Shown here piece after piece: positions 11,436 to 22,700 of a stretch of 64,000 bases of DNA. The stretch's first letter is position 1. Each line of letters opens with the position of its first letter. The position numbers and the translations under genes were made by a program. Under the pieces are notes generated by a model. The model was not told the origin of the DNA. It made no database searches and saw only the letters and a list, made by a program, of their open reading frames with translations. Location of the stretch: positions 134,496,854 to 134,560,853 of the forward strand of contig JAIOJX010000031.1 in the NCBI GenBank assembly GCA_022376925.1, written 5' to 3'. This stretch comes from Tragulus kanchil. Its lineage: Eukaryota > Chordata > Mammalia > Artiodactyla > Tragulidae.

Positions 11436-11700
11436 CTGTAGTGTTTGTGTTTTTTGTTTTTTGAGTTTTTCTCTTTTTTACAATATTGTGATGGTTTTTG
11501 CTGTACATCAACATGAATCAGCCATATGCATACAGATGTCCCCTCCGTCCTGAACCCACCTCCCTCTGCACCCTCTCCCTCCAGGTTGTCACAAAACATT
11601 GGCTCTGGGTGCCCTGCGTCATACATCACAACTCCCACTGGCTATGTTACATATGGTAATATATATGTTTCAGTGCTATTCTCTCAAAGCATGCCACCCT
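11436..11700 (-). repeat. L1 3' end, antisense
   Basis: tttttgctgtacatcaacatg, the pyrimidine-rich ccctctccctccaggttgtc and tatgttacatatggtaatat match the reversed 3'UTR of artiodactyl L1. Apparent ORFs on both strands here are repeat shadows. Confidence 0.7.
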
Positions 11701-11724
11701 ATTTTTTTTCAGTACAGTTTTTCC

Positions 11725-13968
11725 TTAGTGTTTATTTTTTCTCTCCACATGTTGTGACCCAGATTGAGTGTTTAATGTACGTTTCTTCCCTGTCTTACAC
11801 TAACAAATACTTAAGTCAGTGGGTCATTTTGAGACTTCTTTAACATTGAAATACGCGTAAGATAATGACAGGGGACACAGTAGGTGCCCTATAAAGATGA
11901 AGAAAGACAGTTCCTTTGAGACTTCAGTTCAGTCAGTTAAAACACATAGAAATGTTCCTACTCAAGATTTTACATTTTACAGTCTGCTTTGTTGTTCACC
12001 TCTGACCAAGCTTTCAGAAACAGACAATCAAGAAAAGAACGAAAATATATTACAATTTTTAAACAAAAATTAAACTGCCTAATTACCATCAAATGATCAT
12101 ATAGTACTTTGACTTTCCATTACATTGACATATTTATTGATTTGAATATTATAGATTATGGTGTAAACAAGGGTTTTTTAAAGAATTTTAAAATTTTTAT
12201 TATTTATTTATTTTGGGCTCTTCTGGGTTTTCACTGCTGCTACAGGCTTTTCTCTAGTTGTAGGGATTAGGGCCTACTCTCTAGTTGAGATGAGCAGACT
12301 TCTTGTGGCGGTGACATCTCTCGTTGTGGAACTCGGGCTCTCGGGCACAGGGGCTCAATAGTTGTGGCTCCGAGGCTCTATGAGCACAGACTCCCTAGTT
12401 GAGGCTCACGGGCTTAGTTGCTCCACAGCATGTGGGATCTTCCTGGATCGGGGACTGAATCTGTGTCTCCTGCATTGACAGGTGAACTCTTTACCATTGA
12501 GCTACCAGGGAAGCCCTAAACAAGGTGTTCTCAAAAGTATTTGAATCTATGTCATCACAAGCATGGCACAGAAAAACTTGTATAAAGAAGAATGCAGTTC
12601 TCAAGGAAATTTTTTTCTATTTTTTAAAGTATTTTTAAAGTTTGTTTTGGCCATGCTGGATGTTTGTTGTCATGCTAGCTTTCCTCTCCTTGTGTCGCTC
12701 CAGGACTGTGAGTTCTGTACATACAATGCATAAACCTGGCTGGGGTTTGGTTGGAGACTGGCATCCTCATTCTCCTTGTTTTGATCAGTCCGTATCACAG
12801 TGTCTTTATTTTTTTCAGCTGTGCTGTGTCTCTTTTGCTGCATATGCTTTTTTAGTGTTTATTTTTCTCTCCACATGTTGTGACCCAGATTGAGTGTTTA
12901 ATGTACGTTTCTTCCTGTCTTACACTAACAAATACTTAAGTCAGTGGGTCATTTTGAGACTTCTTTAACATTGAAATACGTAAGATAATGACAGGGGACA
13001 CAGTAGGTGCCCTATAAAGATGAAGAAAGACAGTTCCTTTGAGACTTCAGTTCAGTCAGTTAAAACACATAGAAATGTTCCTACTCAAGATTTTACATTT
13101 TACAGTCTGCTTTGTTGTTCACCTCTGACCAAGCTTTCAGAAACAGACAATCAAGAAAAGAACGAAAATATATTACAATTTTTAAACAAAAATTAAACTG
13201 CCTAATTACCATCAAATGATCATATAGTACTTTGACTTTCCATTACATTGACATATTTATTGATTTGAATATTATAGATTATGGTGTAAACAAGGGTTTT
13301 TAAAGAATTTTAAAATTTTATTATTTATTTATTTTGGGCTCTTCTGGGTTTTCACTGCTGCTACAGGCTTTTCTCTAGTTGTAGGGATTAGGGCCTACTC
13401 TCTAGTTGAGATGAGCAGACTTCTTGTGGCGGTGACATCTCTCGTTGTGGAACTCGGGCTCTCGGGCACAGGGGCTCAATAGTTGTGGCTCCGAGGCTCT
13501 ATGAGCACAGACTCCCTAGTTGAGGCTCACGGGCTTAGTTGCTCCACAGCATGTGGGATCTTCCTGGATCGGGGACTGAATCTGTGTCTCCTGCATTGAC
13601 AGGTGAACTCTTTACCATTGAGCTACCAGGGAAGCCCTAAACAAGGTGTTCTCAAAAGTATTTGAATCTATGTCATCACAAGCATGGCACAGAAAAACTT
13701 GTATAAAGAAGAATGCAGTTCTCAAGGAAATTTTTTTCTATTTTTTAAAGTATTTTTAAAGTTTGTTTTTGGCCATGCTGGATGTTTGTTGTCATGCTAG
13801 CTTTCCTCTCCTTGTGTCGCTCCAGGACTGTGAGTTCTGTACATACAATGCATAAACCTGGCTGGGGTTTGGTTGGAGACTGGCATCCTCATTCTCCTTG
13901 TTTTGATCAGTCCGTATCACAGTGTCTTTATTTTTTTCAGCTGTGCTGTGTCTCTTTTGCTGCATATG
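11725..13968. repeat. D4: ~1.12 kb direct tandem duplication
   Basis: 11725-12846 recurs at 12852-13968 (offset 1127 falling to 1122). Nearly all differences are one-base homopolymer indels (T runs near 11730, 12170 and 12630). It contains one CHR SINE. Confidence 0.92.
12190..12517 (-). repeat. CHR-2-like SINE
   Basis: Antisense full-length element with ttttcactgctgctacaggc, gtggaactcgggctctcggg and ccagggaagccct. The TSD aaacaagg flanks it (about 12165 and 12517). D4 copy at 13313-13640. Confidence 0.82.
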
Positions 13969-14100
13969 GACTTCCTCTAGTAGTAGCAAACATAGCTACT
14001 CTCTAGTTTCTGTATGCAGGCCTCTCACTGCTGTGGCTACTCTTCAGGCGGAGCACAGGCTCAGGACTTGTGTTGCACAGGCTTGGTTGCTCCAAATTAC
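13755..14100 (-). repeat. CHR-type SINE fragments
   Basis: Diverged antisense CHR body sequences (ggccatgctggatgtttgtt; ggcttggttgctccaaatta) without an intact tRNA head. An open frame on the plus strand spans it but has no family resemblance. Confidence 0.5.
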
Positions 14101-14211
14101 ATGGAAAACCAAAGAGTGGTGTAGACATCTGTGAGGGATATGGCAACAAGGTTATTAATAGGCTCAGGTGTTGGTGTGGAACATGCTGACAGATTCAATA
14201 ATACGATCTTT

Positions 14212-14515
14212 AGAGGACTTCCTGGTAGCTCAATGGTAAAGAATCCACTTTGCCACTGCAGAAGACATGAGTTCAATCCCCGATCCGGAAGGTCCCACGT
14301 GCCTCGGAGCAACTAAGGCCATGTGCCACAACTACCTAGGCTGGGCTCTAGAGCCCTGGAACCGAAACATCTGAAGCCTGTGCTCCACGACAAGAGAAAC
14401 CACTGCAGTGTGAAGCCCACACACACAACTAGCCCCCACACACGACTTTCTCTCTGCAACTAGAGAAAAGCTCTGGCAGGAGTTAAGACCCAGCACAGCC
14501 AAAAAGTCAATATTT
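14212..14515 (+). repeat. CHR-2-like SINE
   Basis: Sense element starting gaggacttcctggtagctca with the B box gttcaatccccgatc, then the CHR body (ggagcaactaaggccatgtg) and a short A-rich tail. The flanking tctttagagga / tctttagaat suggests a short TSD. Confidence 0.8.
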
Positions 14516-14797
14516 TTAAAAAGATCTTTAGAATAGAAGCCTAGGAGGAATGATATTTTGTTAACATGAGACTTCTAGTAATGAGGGCTGTTGTGCCAGG
14601 CATGGCTTGGTAAAAGGAATGAGGTGTTCACCCTTTAGACTGTGAGCAGTGTGTCCAGAGCCTGTGACTGTGCAGCCTTGAAACAATGTCCACCCTCACT
14701 TACAGATTCCTGAGATTTCTGTTGATCGAGGCATTTTGAAACTGCAAACATTTTGAGACCAGAATGCATCTTGGGAGGCTCTGGGGAGCTCTGGTTC

Positions 14798-14978
14798 ATT
14801 CTGTCTCCACAGGGAAAGAATTCAGAGAAAGGCAAAGTGATAGATAAGAAGTGATTGATTACAACAGGACGCCCGTGAAGCTTAGTTGCTCCTCAGCATT
14901 TGGGATATTGCCAGGGGTCGAACCTGTGTCTCCTGCATTGACAGGTGTTTTTTATCCACTGAACCACCAGGGAAGCCC
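14798..14978 (-). repeat. LTR scrap followed by truncated CHR SINE head
   Basis: 14798-14865 (tgtctccacagggaaagaat, then aaagtgatagataagaag) matches the antisense ERV1 LTR seen fully at 43650. 14875-14978 is an antisense CHR head ending accaccagggaagccct. D5 copy at 15897-16077. Confidence 0.6.
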
Positions 14979-14989
14979 TTCTTACAATT

Positions 14990-15858
14990 TTGGTCTTAGT
15001 GTGCACAGATGAGTATGTCTTAGGAATCCTTAATTTACTGAGCTCACTAGAAATGTTCACATTCTTAATTAATCAGATCTTATCTTTAAAATGCTCAGAC
15101 TTTGGCAAACATCTTTTGCTGGCATTATTTACCCATGAAAACTCTGTTCACCCAGCCAGGATCTTTATTCTGACATCCTGGCCTCCCTCCTTCATGGTAC
15201 TGTGGATACAGTTCCCTAAGTCCTTATAGCATAAACTCATCTACATCCTTTAGTCAGCCTTTTCCTATTTGTTGTTGTTATTCTGGTTTCTGCTAAGAAA
15301 ATGCTTGCCCAATCACTTATAATGTTATGTATGTTTTTATTGACTATGCAGATGGAAACGGAAGTTATGGACTACTCTATATGTTACATGACATGGTAAA
15401 CTGCTGTAATAGAAGTGAAGCTGTTTCTTCCTTCAGCGTCTTAATCTCTTATTCATTTAAAAATCTTTCATTTTAATACTTTAGTTAATACTGTATCACA
15501 TGTTAATTTCCTTTGTTTTTACAACATAGTATTTCTTTATATTCTCAGAATTGAATTAGAAGTTTCAAGTCTCAGAAAAATTCTTAAATCACTCAGATAA
15601 TACATTTTCAGCAGTTTTAGCAGTAATACTCCATTCTAAAATACATGGAAATCTTTAAAAGTTTTAGTGTATGGGGGTAGTTTATACTCTATGGGAAGTT
15701 TAATAAAATTTGTATCCTACTCTTGTTTAAAAATTGTATAAATCTTAGTTATGATGAATTCCTTTCTAGGGCTATACAGTTCTACTCTGTCCTTCTACTT
15801 CTCTGTCTATTCATTCTATTAATTGTTGAGGACTTGATATTGAAACTCCAACTAAAAA
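14990..15858. other. Unclassified intergenic sequence
   Basis: AT-rich, no splice-bounded exon or repeat family I can name. The largest open frame (79 codons at 14990) has no recognisable feature. Confidence 0.4.
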
Positions 15859-17113
15859 CTGTACGCAGAAGATCTTGGAGTGGGGAGCTCTGGTTCATTC
15901 TGTCTCCACAGGGAAAGAATTCAGAGAAAGGCAAAGTGATAGATAAGAAGTGATTGATTACAACAGGACGCCCGTGAAGCTTAGTTGCTCCTCAGCATTT
16001 GGGATATTGCCAGGGGTCGAACCTGTGTCTCCTGCATTGACAGGTGTTTTTTATCCACTGAACCACCAGGGAAGCCCTTCTTACAATTTTGGTCTTAGTG
16101 TGCACAGATGAGTATGTCTTAGGAATCCTTAATTTACTGAGCTCACTAGAAATGTTCACATTCTTAATTAATCAGATCTTATCTTTAAAATGCTCAGACT
16201 TTGGCAAACATCTTTTGCTGGCATTATTTACCCATGAAAACTCTGTTCACCCAGCCAGGATCTTTATTCTGACATCCTGGCCTCCCTCCTTCATGGTACT
16301 GTGGATACAGTTCCCTAAGTCCTTATAGCATAAACTCATCTACATCCTTTAGTCAGCCTTTTCCTATTTGTTGTTGTTATTCTGGTTTCTGCTAAGAAAA
16401 TGCTTGCCCAATCACTTATAATGTTATGTATGTTTTTATTGACTATGCAGATGGAAACGGAAGTTATGGACTACTCTATATGTTACATGACATGGTAAAC
16501 TGCTGTAATAGAAGTGAAGCTGTTTCTTCCTTCAGCGTCTTAATCTCTTATTCATTTAAAAATCTTTCATTTTAATACTTTAGTTAATACTGTATCACAT
16601 GTTAATTTCCTTTGTTTTTACAACATAGTATTTCTTTATATTCTCAGAATTGAATTAGAAGTTTCAAGTCTCAGAAAAATTCTTAAATCACTCAGATAAT
16701 ACATTTTCAGCAGTTTTAGCAGTAATACTCCATTCTAAAATACATGGAAATCTTTAAAAGTTTTAGTGTATGGGGGTAGTTTATACTCTATGGGAAGTTT
16801 AATAAAATTTGTATCCTACTCTTGTTTAAAAATTGTATAAATCTTAGTTATGATGAATTCCTTTCTAGGGCTATACAGTTCTACTCTGTCCTTCTACTTC
16901 TCTGTCTATTCATTCTATTAATTGTTGAGGACTTGATATTGAAACTCCAACTAAAAATCTTAATTTTATCTACTTGAAAAACAATTGTAATATATAGCGG
17001 AGCAATAATATAACCTTGTCCTGTATTTTTCAATTCTCCTGTAAATGTTTTATCATACTTTCATAATGGTAAAAAAAAAAAAAAAAAAGGCAAAAAAAAA
17101 ATTTAACTCATTT

Positions 17114-17275
17114 CAGGGCCTTGTCTGATCGTCCAGTGGTTAAGAATCTGCTTTGCTGTGTAGGGGTCACAGGTTTGATCCCGGATCAGTGAACTCAGAT
17201 GCCACGCACTGCAGGACTACTGAGCCCAAGAGCCAATACTAAGACACAACTCAGTCAAAGATAAATAAATATTGA
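17114..17275 (+). repeat. CHR-type SINE, diverged
   Basis: Sense tRNA-Glu-like head (cgtccagtggttaagaatct, then ggtttgatcccggatcagtg) with a shortened body and an ATAAAT-rich tail. A-rich runs lie just upstream at 17071-17100. Confidence 0.65.
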
Positions 17276-17335
17276 ATAAAATGTTTCAGTTCCACACCCA
17301 TAGTATATCGCTCATAGATAAAATATTGAACAGTA

Positions 17336-17442
17336 GTGCTCACTTCGGCAGCACATATACTAAAATTGGAATGATACAGAGAAGATTAGCATGGCCCCTG
17401 TGCAAGGATGACACGCAAATTTGTGATGCATTCCATATTTTT
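17336..17442 (+). pseudogene. RNU6 pseudogene: U6 snRNA pseudogene, 5' half of a U6-L1 chimera
   Basis: A nearly full-length U6 copy: gtgctcacttcggcagcaca at the start, the central gagaagattagcatggcccc and a tail ending ttccattttt-like T run. I count about six changes from the mammalian U6 that I know. The U6 sequence runs without a break into L1 ORF2 at 17443 in the same orientation, so this is one retrotransposition product rather than a spliceosomal gene. No TATA or PSE typical of a U6 promoter is visible upstream. Confidence 0.9.
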
Positions 17443-17725
17443 ACCCTCAGAATGGGAGAAAATAATAGTAAATGAAAAACTGACACAGGATTAATTTCCA
17501 AAATATATAAGCAGCTCATACAACTCAATAACAAAAATAACTAAAAAATTAAAAAGTGGGAAAAACACCTGAACAGACATCTCTCCAAAGAAGGCATACA
17601 GAAAGCTAACAAACACATGAAAAGATGCTCAACATCACTCACTATCAGAGAAATGCAAATCAAAACTGCAATGAGATATCACCTCACACTACTCAGAATG
17701 GCCATCATTAGAAAGTCTATAGATG

Positions 17726-18295
17726 CCATTGGATTTGCTCTGCCATGGCCCACACTCTTGTCTGTGGAGTGTGCTTTCTCTGAATCTGAATAAATCCATT
17801 CCTTACCTTTCACTTTGTCTCCTGCTGAATTCTTCTCTGCAAAGAGACATGAAGAACCTGAACCTCAGTGGGTCCAGACATACGGTTTGTCATAGCTTTT
17901 CTTCCAAGGAACAAGCATCTTTGAATTTCATGGCTGCAGTCACCACCCACAGTGATTTTGGAGCCCAAGAATATAAAATCTGTCACCGTTTCCACTTTAT
18001 AAATCCGTTTTAGACTTATAACCAGGTGCAAGCTATCTGAAGGGTCTCACCAGAGGTCTAACCAGCTCCAGTGTGCCTTTAGAGGCAGCATCTGCAGATT
18101 ACACGCCTGCCCACTCTACTACAGGATTGGAGGCACTTGTTAGAGAGGCAAAACCAAGTGCTACATCTATCGATTCTTAGCTGGGGGAAATAGCAGAGAG
18201 GTCCCAGAAGTCATATGAATTATTTGTAATCATTGTTTTAATAAAAGAAGGGTTTTGTGAAGCATATGTCCTTCAGACCAAAAAAAAAAAAAAGG
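17726..18295 (+). pseudogene. Composite processed retrocopy nested in the L1
   Basis: A poly(A)-ended insert flanked by an 11-bp perfect TSD, gtctatagatg (17715-17725 and 18296-18306). It joins an LTR 3' part (17726-17870, matching the reverse complement of 43630-43700), an antisense BovB piece (17925-18003: catggctgcagtcaccaccc) and an unknown 3' end with AATAAA at 18240 and an A tail at 18281-18293. The parts abut as spliced exons would. Inference: a spliced non-coding RNA starting in or near an LTR was reverse-transcribed by L1. Confidence 0.7.
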
Positions 18296-18306
18296 GTCTA
18301 TAGATG

Positions 18307-18575
18307 GGGCTTCCCTGGTGGTCCAGTGGTTAAACAGTCCACCTCGCAATGCAAGGTGCACTAGTTTGATCCCTGGCCCAGGAAGATCCCACATGCGGCA
18401 AAGTGGATGGACAGATGTGTCCAGTTATGAACCAGCACTCTGGAGCACATGCGCCCAGAGCTGGTGCTCTGCAGTGAGAAAGTGAGAGAAGCCACTGCAA
18501 TGGGAGGACCACACATGCCAAAGAATAAAAAGATGGATGAGAATAAATATAAATAAAAAGAGGCATGATGTGGAA
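18307..18575 (+). repeat. CHR-type tRNA-Glu SINE
   Basis: Sense head gggcttccctggtggtccag, B box tagtttgatccctggcc, and a body ending in an A/T-rich tail. L1 coding sequence resumes at about 18580 (aaagtctacagacaataaat). Confidence 0.85.
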
Positions 18576-19355
18576 AAGAAAAAGTCTACAGACAATAAAT
18601 GCTGGAGAGGGTGTGGATAAAAGGGAACCCTCTTGCATTGTTGGTGGGCATGACAATTGGTATAGCAACTATGGAAGACAGTATGGATATTCCTTAATAA
18701 ACTAGAAATAAACCACCGTGTGACCAGCAATCCCACTACTAGGCATGTACCCTGAGCAAACCAAAATTGAAAAAGACGCCTGTACCCCATTGTTTGTTGC
18801 AGCACTATTTACAATAGCTAGAATTTGGAAGCAACCTAGATGTCCATCAACAGATGAATGAATAAAAGAAGCTATGGTACATATATACAAGGGAATATTA
18901 CTTAGCCATAAAAAGGAATTTGAGTCAATTCTAACAAGGTGGATGAATGTAGAGCCTATTTATACAGAGTGAAGTAAGAAAGAGAAATATATTGTTTATT
19001 AACATATATATATGGAATCTAGAAAGATAGTACTGATCAATGTATACAGGGCAGCAATGGAGAAACGGACATAGACAACAGACTTATGGGCATTGGGAGG
19101 CGGTAGGAATGGGTGAGATGTATGGAGAGTAACACAGAAACTTAGATTACCATATGTAAAATAGATAACCAATCGGAATCTGCTGTAAGACCAAGGAAAC
19201 ACAAAGAGAGGCTCTGTAACAACCTAGAGGGGAGGGATGGGGAGGGAGGCGGGAGGAGAGTTCAAAAGGGAGGAAGCATATGTATACCTATGGCTGATTC
19301 ATGTTGATGTTTGTTAGTAAACAACAAAACTCTGTAAAAAGAAAGGACAGTAGTG

Positions 19356-20002
19356 TACTTCCTGGGAAGTCAGTTATTTTCTGTTGAGGGCTGTATCTGA
19401 GTCACCCTGTTACTCACACAGATGCACAATCTCAGCTGTGCTCCCACACATGTGCATTCCCTCCAGGCCCGAAAGACTCCCTCTTGGGTCTTCCCTTCAC
19501 TCACGTGGGATCTTGCTGAGGATCTCTCATCCCTAATACATTTCAGTCATTCTCTGGAATTTCCCAATATTCACAGCGCTTCACCCATCCCTGCAACTTC
19601 CACATTTATAATTCACTAAAAAAAAAAAAAAACCCGTCATTTATGGAACAACTTTTTCATGAAAAGGCCTGAAGAAGTGCACACATGATGACTCAGAATA
19701 CATTTCAGGGGGAGGGAGGGGTGCCTGAATATTAATAACATGATTACTTAACACAGCTCACCTTGTTATTGTGGCTAAGAATATTTTATTTCTAAATTCC
19801 TGATTTTTTGACCCTGTTCTGTAATGTACAGTTTGTGTGGGTGATCATGGTTAATAGGCTTTCTGAGACTGTAGGTCCAAGTTCAAAGCCTGGGTTTGTC
19901 ACTAGTTTCTTTGTCAATTGGTTTCCTGTACATATACCTAGTTCCTTGCATTGAAAATTCGTGATACTCTGTCGCCCCCTTCTGTATAATCAAAGCTATG
20001 GT
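19356..20002. other. No recognisable feature
   Basis: Unique intergenic sequence with an A run at 19618-19632. I see no exon-like or repeat signature. Confidence 0.45.
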
Positions 20003-20029
20003 TTTCTCAGTAGTCCTGTAAAGAGGTGA

Positions 20030-20428
20030 GTTGGACCATAAAAAAGGCTGATAACTAAGAATTGATGCCTTTGAACTGTGGTGTTGCAGAAGGCTCTTGA
20101 GAGTCCCTTGGATTGCACGGGGACCTAACCAGTCAATCCTAAAGGAAATCAACCCTGAATATTCACTGGAAGGAATGAGACTGAAGTTGAAACTCCAGTA
20201 CTTTGCCCACCTGATGCGAAGAGACGACTCAATGGAAAAGAGTCTGATGTTGGGAAAAATAGAAGGCGAAAGGAAAAGGGGACCACAGAGGACGAGATGG
20301 TTGGATGGCATCATTGAGTCAATAGACATGAGTTTGAGCAAGCTCCGGGAGAAGGTGAAGGACAGGGAAGCCTGGCGTGATGTAGTCCATGGGGTGGCAA
20401 AGAATTGGACACGACTGAGCGACTGAAA
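20030..20428 (+). repeat. BovB 3' end, sense
   Basis: gaattgatgcctttgaactg, then gagactgaagttgaaactcc and the terminal acacgactgagcgactgaa are diagnostic of the BovB 3' end. The 109-codon ORF inside is a BovB remnant, not a gene. D6 copy at 21112-21510. Confidence 0.9.
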
Positions 20429-20465
20429 TAAACTGTCACCCCCTTCCATAGGTTATCCCAGTATC

Positions 20466-20826
20466 AAGCAGTGAGTTGGATATTTGCATCCGGTGGCCAA
20501 AGTACTGGAGCTTCAGCATCAGCCCTTTCCGTGAATATTCAGGATGGATTTCCTTTACGATTGACTGGTTTGATCTCCCATGCGAGGGATTCTCAGGAAT
20601 CTTCTTCAGCACCACAGTTCAAAAGCATGAATTCCTCCATGCTCAGTCCACTTCATGGACCAACTCTCACATCACTACCCGACTACTTGGGAAAACCATA
20701 GCTCTGACTAAAGGAACCTTTGTTAGCAAACTGATACCTTTGTTTTCAAATACATTGTCTGGTTGGATCATAGATTTCCTACCAAGGTGCAAGCGTCTTT
20801 CAATTTCTAGCCTGCAGTCGGCCTGA
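20466..20826 (-). repeat. BovB 3' region, antisense, facing the sense copy
   Basis: ggccaaagtactggagcttc through gtgcaagcgtctttcaattt is the reverse complement of a BovB segment that overlaps the sense arm at 20030-20428. The two form an inverted repeat with a ~40-bp spacer. D6 copy at 21548-21908. Confidence 0.88.
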
Positions 20827-21071
20827 GCGGTGATTTACGGTATGGGACAGTCCCGCACCGCCCCTCGAGCTCCGAGGCCCCGCCTCTCGCTCCCAGGTTC
20901 CCTCGCAACCCGGCCTTCCCAACGACCCCGCCCGTGACAGCTGAGGCTCCGCCCAGGTCCCGCCCCACGCAGCGTCACTGAGCGTGCGTGTAGCGTCACA
21001 CACCCGGAAGTGGAGCGGAGGTGGAGGTTTCGCCGCTTGAGTTGCCGTCTTTGTTGTCCAGCCTCCGCCCC
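20826..21071 (+). promoter_or_regulatory. Truncated copy of the unit B CpG promoter
   Basis: GC-rich, with GC boxes (ggccccgcctctc, gctccgcccagg) and cggaagtgg. It matches 21908-22165 but has repeated small deletions. It ends abruptly at the D6 junction, so it is most likely an artefactual copy. Confidence 0.6.
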
Positions 21072-21907
21072 TTCTGAAAAAGTATTTCTCAGTAGTCCTG
21101 TAAAGAGGTGAGTTGGACCATAAAAAAGGCTGATAACTAAGAATTGATGCCTTTGAACTGTGGTGTTGCAGAAGGCTCTTGAGAGTCCCTTGGATTGCAC
21201 GGGGACCTAACCAGTCAATCCTAAAGGAAATCAACCCTGAATATTCACTGGAAGGAATGAGACTGAAGTTGAAACTCCAGTACTTTGCCCACCTGATGCG
21301 AAGAGACGACTCAATGGAAAAGAGTCTGATGTTGGGAAAAATAGAAGGCGAAAGGAAAAGGGGACCACAGAGGACGAGATGGTTGGATGGCATCATTGAG
21401 TCAATAGACATGAGTTTGAGCAAGCTCCGGGAGAAGGTGAAGGACAGGGAAGCCTGGCGTGATGTAGTCCATGGGGTGGCAAAGAATTGGACACGACTGA
21501 GCGACTGAAATAAACTGTCACCCCCTTCCATAGGTTATCCCAGTATCAAGCAGTGAGTTGGATATTTGCATCCGGTGGCCAAAGTACTGGAGCTTCAGCA
21601 TCAGCCCTTTCCGTGAATATTCAGGATGGATTTCCTTTACGATTGACTGGTTTGATCTCCCATGCGAGGGATTCTCAGGAATCTTCTTCAGCACCACAGT
21701 TCAAAAGCATGAATTCCTCCATGCTCAGTCCACTTCATGGACCAACTCTCACATCACTACCCGACTACTTGGGAAAACCATAGCTCTGACTAAAGGAACC
21801 TTTGTTAGCAAACTGATACCTTTGTTTTCAAATACATTGTCTGGTTGGATCATAGATTTCCTACCAAGGTGCAAGCGTCTTTCAATTTCTAGCCTGCAGT
21901 CGGCCTG

Positions 21908-22700
21908 AGCGGTGATTTACGGTATGGAACAGTCCCGCACCGCCCCTCGCGCTCCGAGGCCCCGCCTCTCGCTCCCAGGTTCCCTCGCAACCCGGCCTTC
22001 CCAACGACCCCGCCCCGTGACAGCTGAGGCTCCGCCCAGGTCCCGCCCCCACGCAGCGTCACTGAGCGTGCGTGTAGCGTCACACACACCCGGAAGTGGG
22101 GAGCGGAGAGTGGAGGTTTCTCGGCGCCGCTTGAGTTGCCGTCTTTGTTGTCCAGCCTCCGCCCCTCGGTCTCCTTTCTTGTGTACGCGTTGTCTGAGGG
22201 TCACTACCAATTGTCGGTCTCCGCGCCCGCGCCACCGCCCCAAGCAAATTGAGAAATCTCCGTAAGAGGCCAAGGGGCGCCTCCCTTTGGGGTGAAAGTC
22301 TTTCCGAAGCCGGTCCTGCACTGGGTCCACTGACACGCTGCATTTCGCACCTCTTTACTGCTTAAAACCGTTTATTGGCCTCAATGACCCCTCCGCTCCT
22401 CCTGCACCGCGTACCGTTCTCTTCCGCGAGGTGGGTTTATTGGCTCCGCGGCCCGCAGCTCGCCCCCTCGGCCCGCGTCCTCTCCTCGTCCAGGGATTCT
22501 GGAGGGCCCGCCCCGCTCCCGAGACCCCCGTGTCGGGGGATGTGAATGGGCCCGTCGTGGGGCACCCGTGGTTCTTCCGTCCCCGGTTCCACCCCCTGGA
22601 ACTTGGCTCTTGCGGAAGTGGGGCTCGTTACTCCGTCGCCATCGCTGTAATTAGTGGGCGCGGGGGGTGGGGCGGGCGGGAGCAGCAGAGGCAGCGACTC
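21908..22700 (+). promoter_or_regulatory. CpG-island promoter of KZNF unit B
   Basis: About 800 bases dense in CG dinucleotides, with several GC boxes (ccccgccccgtg 22008, ctccgcccagg 22030, tcccgccccc 22041) and an ETS core ccggaagtg (22090-22098), without a TATA box. The same arrangement is seen at 45880-46760. KZNF genes usually start in such islands, and a start exon in the same orientation lies at 30927. The transcription start and first splice donor are not identifiable by eye. Confidence 0.72.

Larger units (their letters stand above)
14782..16957. repeat. D5: ~1.1 kb direct tandem duplication
   Basis: 14782-15858 recurs at 15881-16957 (offset 1099) with no difference that I noticed. 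The filler 15859-15880 reads as an error-filled version of the true left flank (14765-14781: gaatgcatcttgggaggct). Content: an LTR scrap, a SINE head and unclassified intergenic DNA. Confidence 0.92.
17443..19346 (+). mobile_element. 5'-truncated L1, 3' half of a U6-L1 chimera
   Basis: Starts in late ORF2 (accctcagaatgggagaaaa; then aacagacatctctccaaaga and aatatcatcactcac-like blocks) and runs to the 3'UTR (cctatggctgattcatgttg, 19296). The open frame is destroyed by stops and indels. A perfect 9-bp TSD acagtagtg lies at 17330-17338 and 19347-19355, so U6 plus L1 moved as one unit. It is interrupted by a retrocopy (17726-18295) and a CHR SINE (18307-18575). Confidence 0.88.
20003..22165. repeat. 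D6: ~1.08 kb direct tandem duplication with an error-rich end
   Basis: 20003-21071 recurs at 21085-22165 (offset 1082, rising to about 1094). The bodies look identical, but the last 240 bases of the first copy (20830-21071) have at least six small deletions against 21910-22165, mostly in C, G or CA runs. It carries the inverted BovB pair and the 5' part of a CpG promoter. Confidence 0.93.

Noticed and set aside
17336..17442. Functional U6 snRNA gene
   Set aside because: There are several changes from the conserved sequence, no upstream PSE/TATA, and it is fused to L1 within one TSD pair.
20097..20426. A 109-codon ORF, and longer minus-strand ORFs (188 and 243 codons) over the same region
   Set aside because: They are translations of BovB 3'-end sequence on either strand, joined in one case to CpG-island sequence; no intact reverse transcriptase motif is present.
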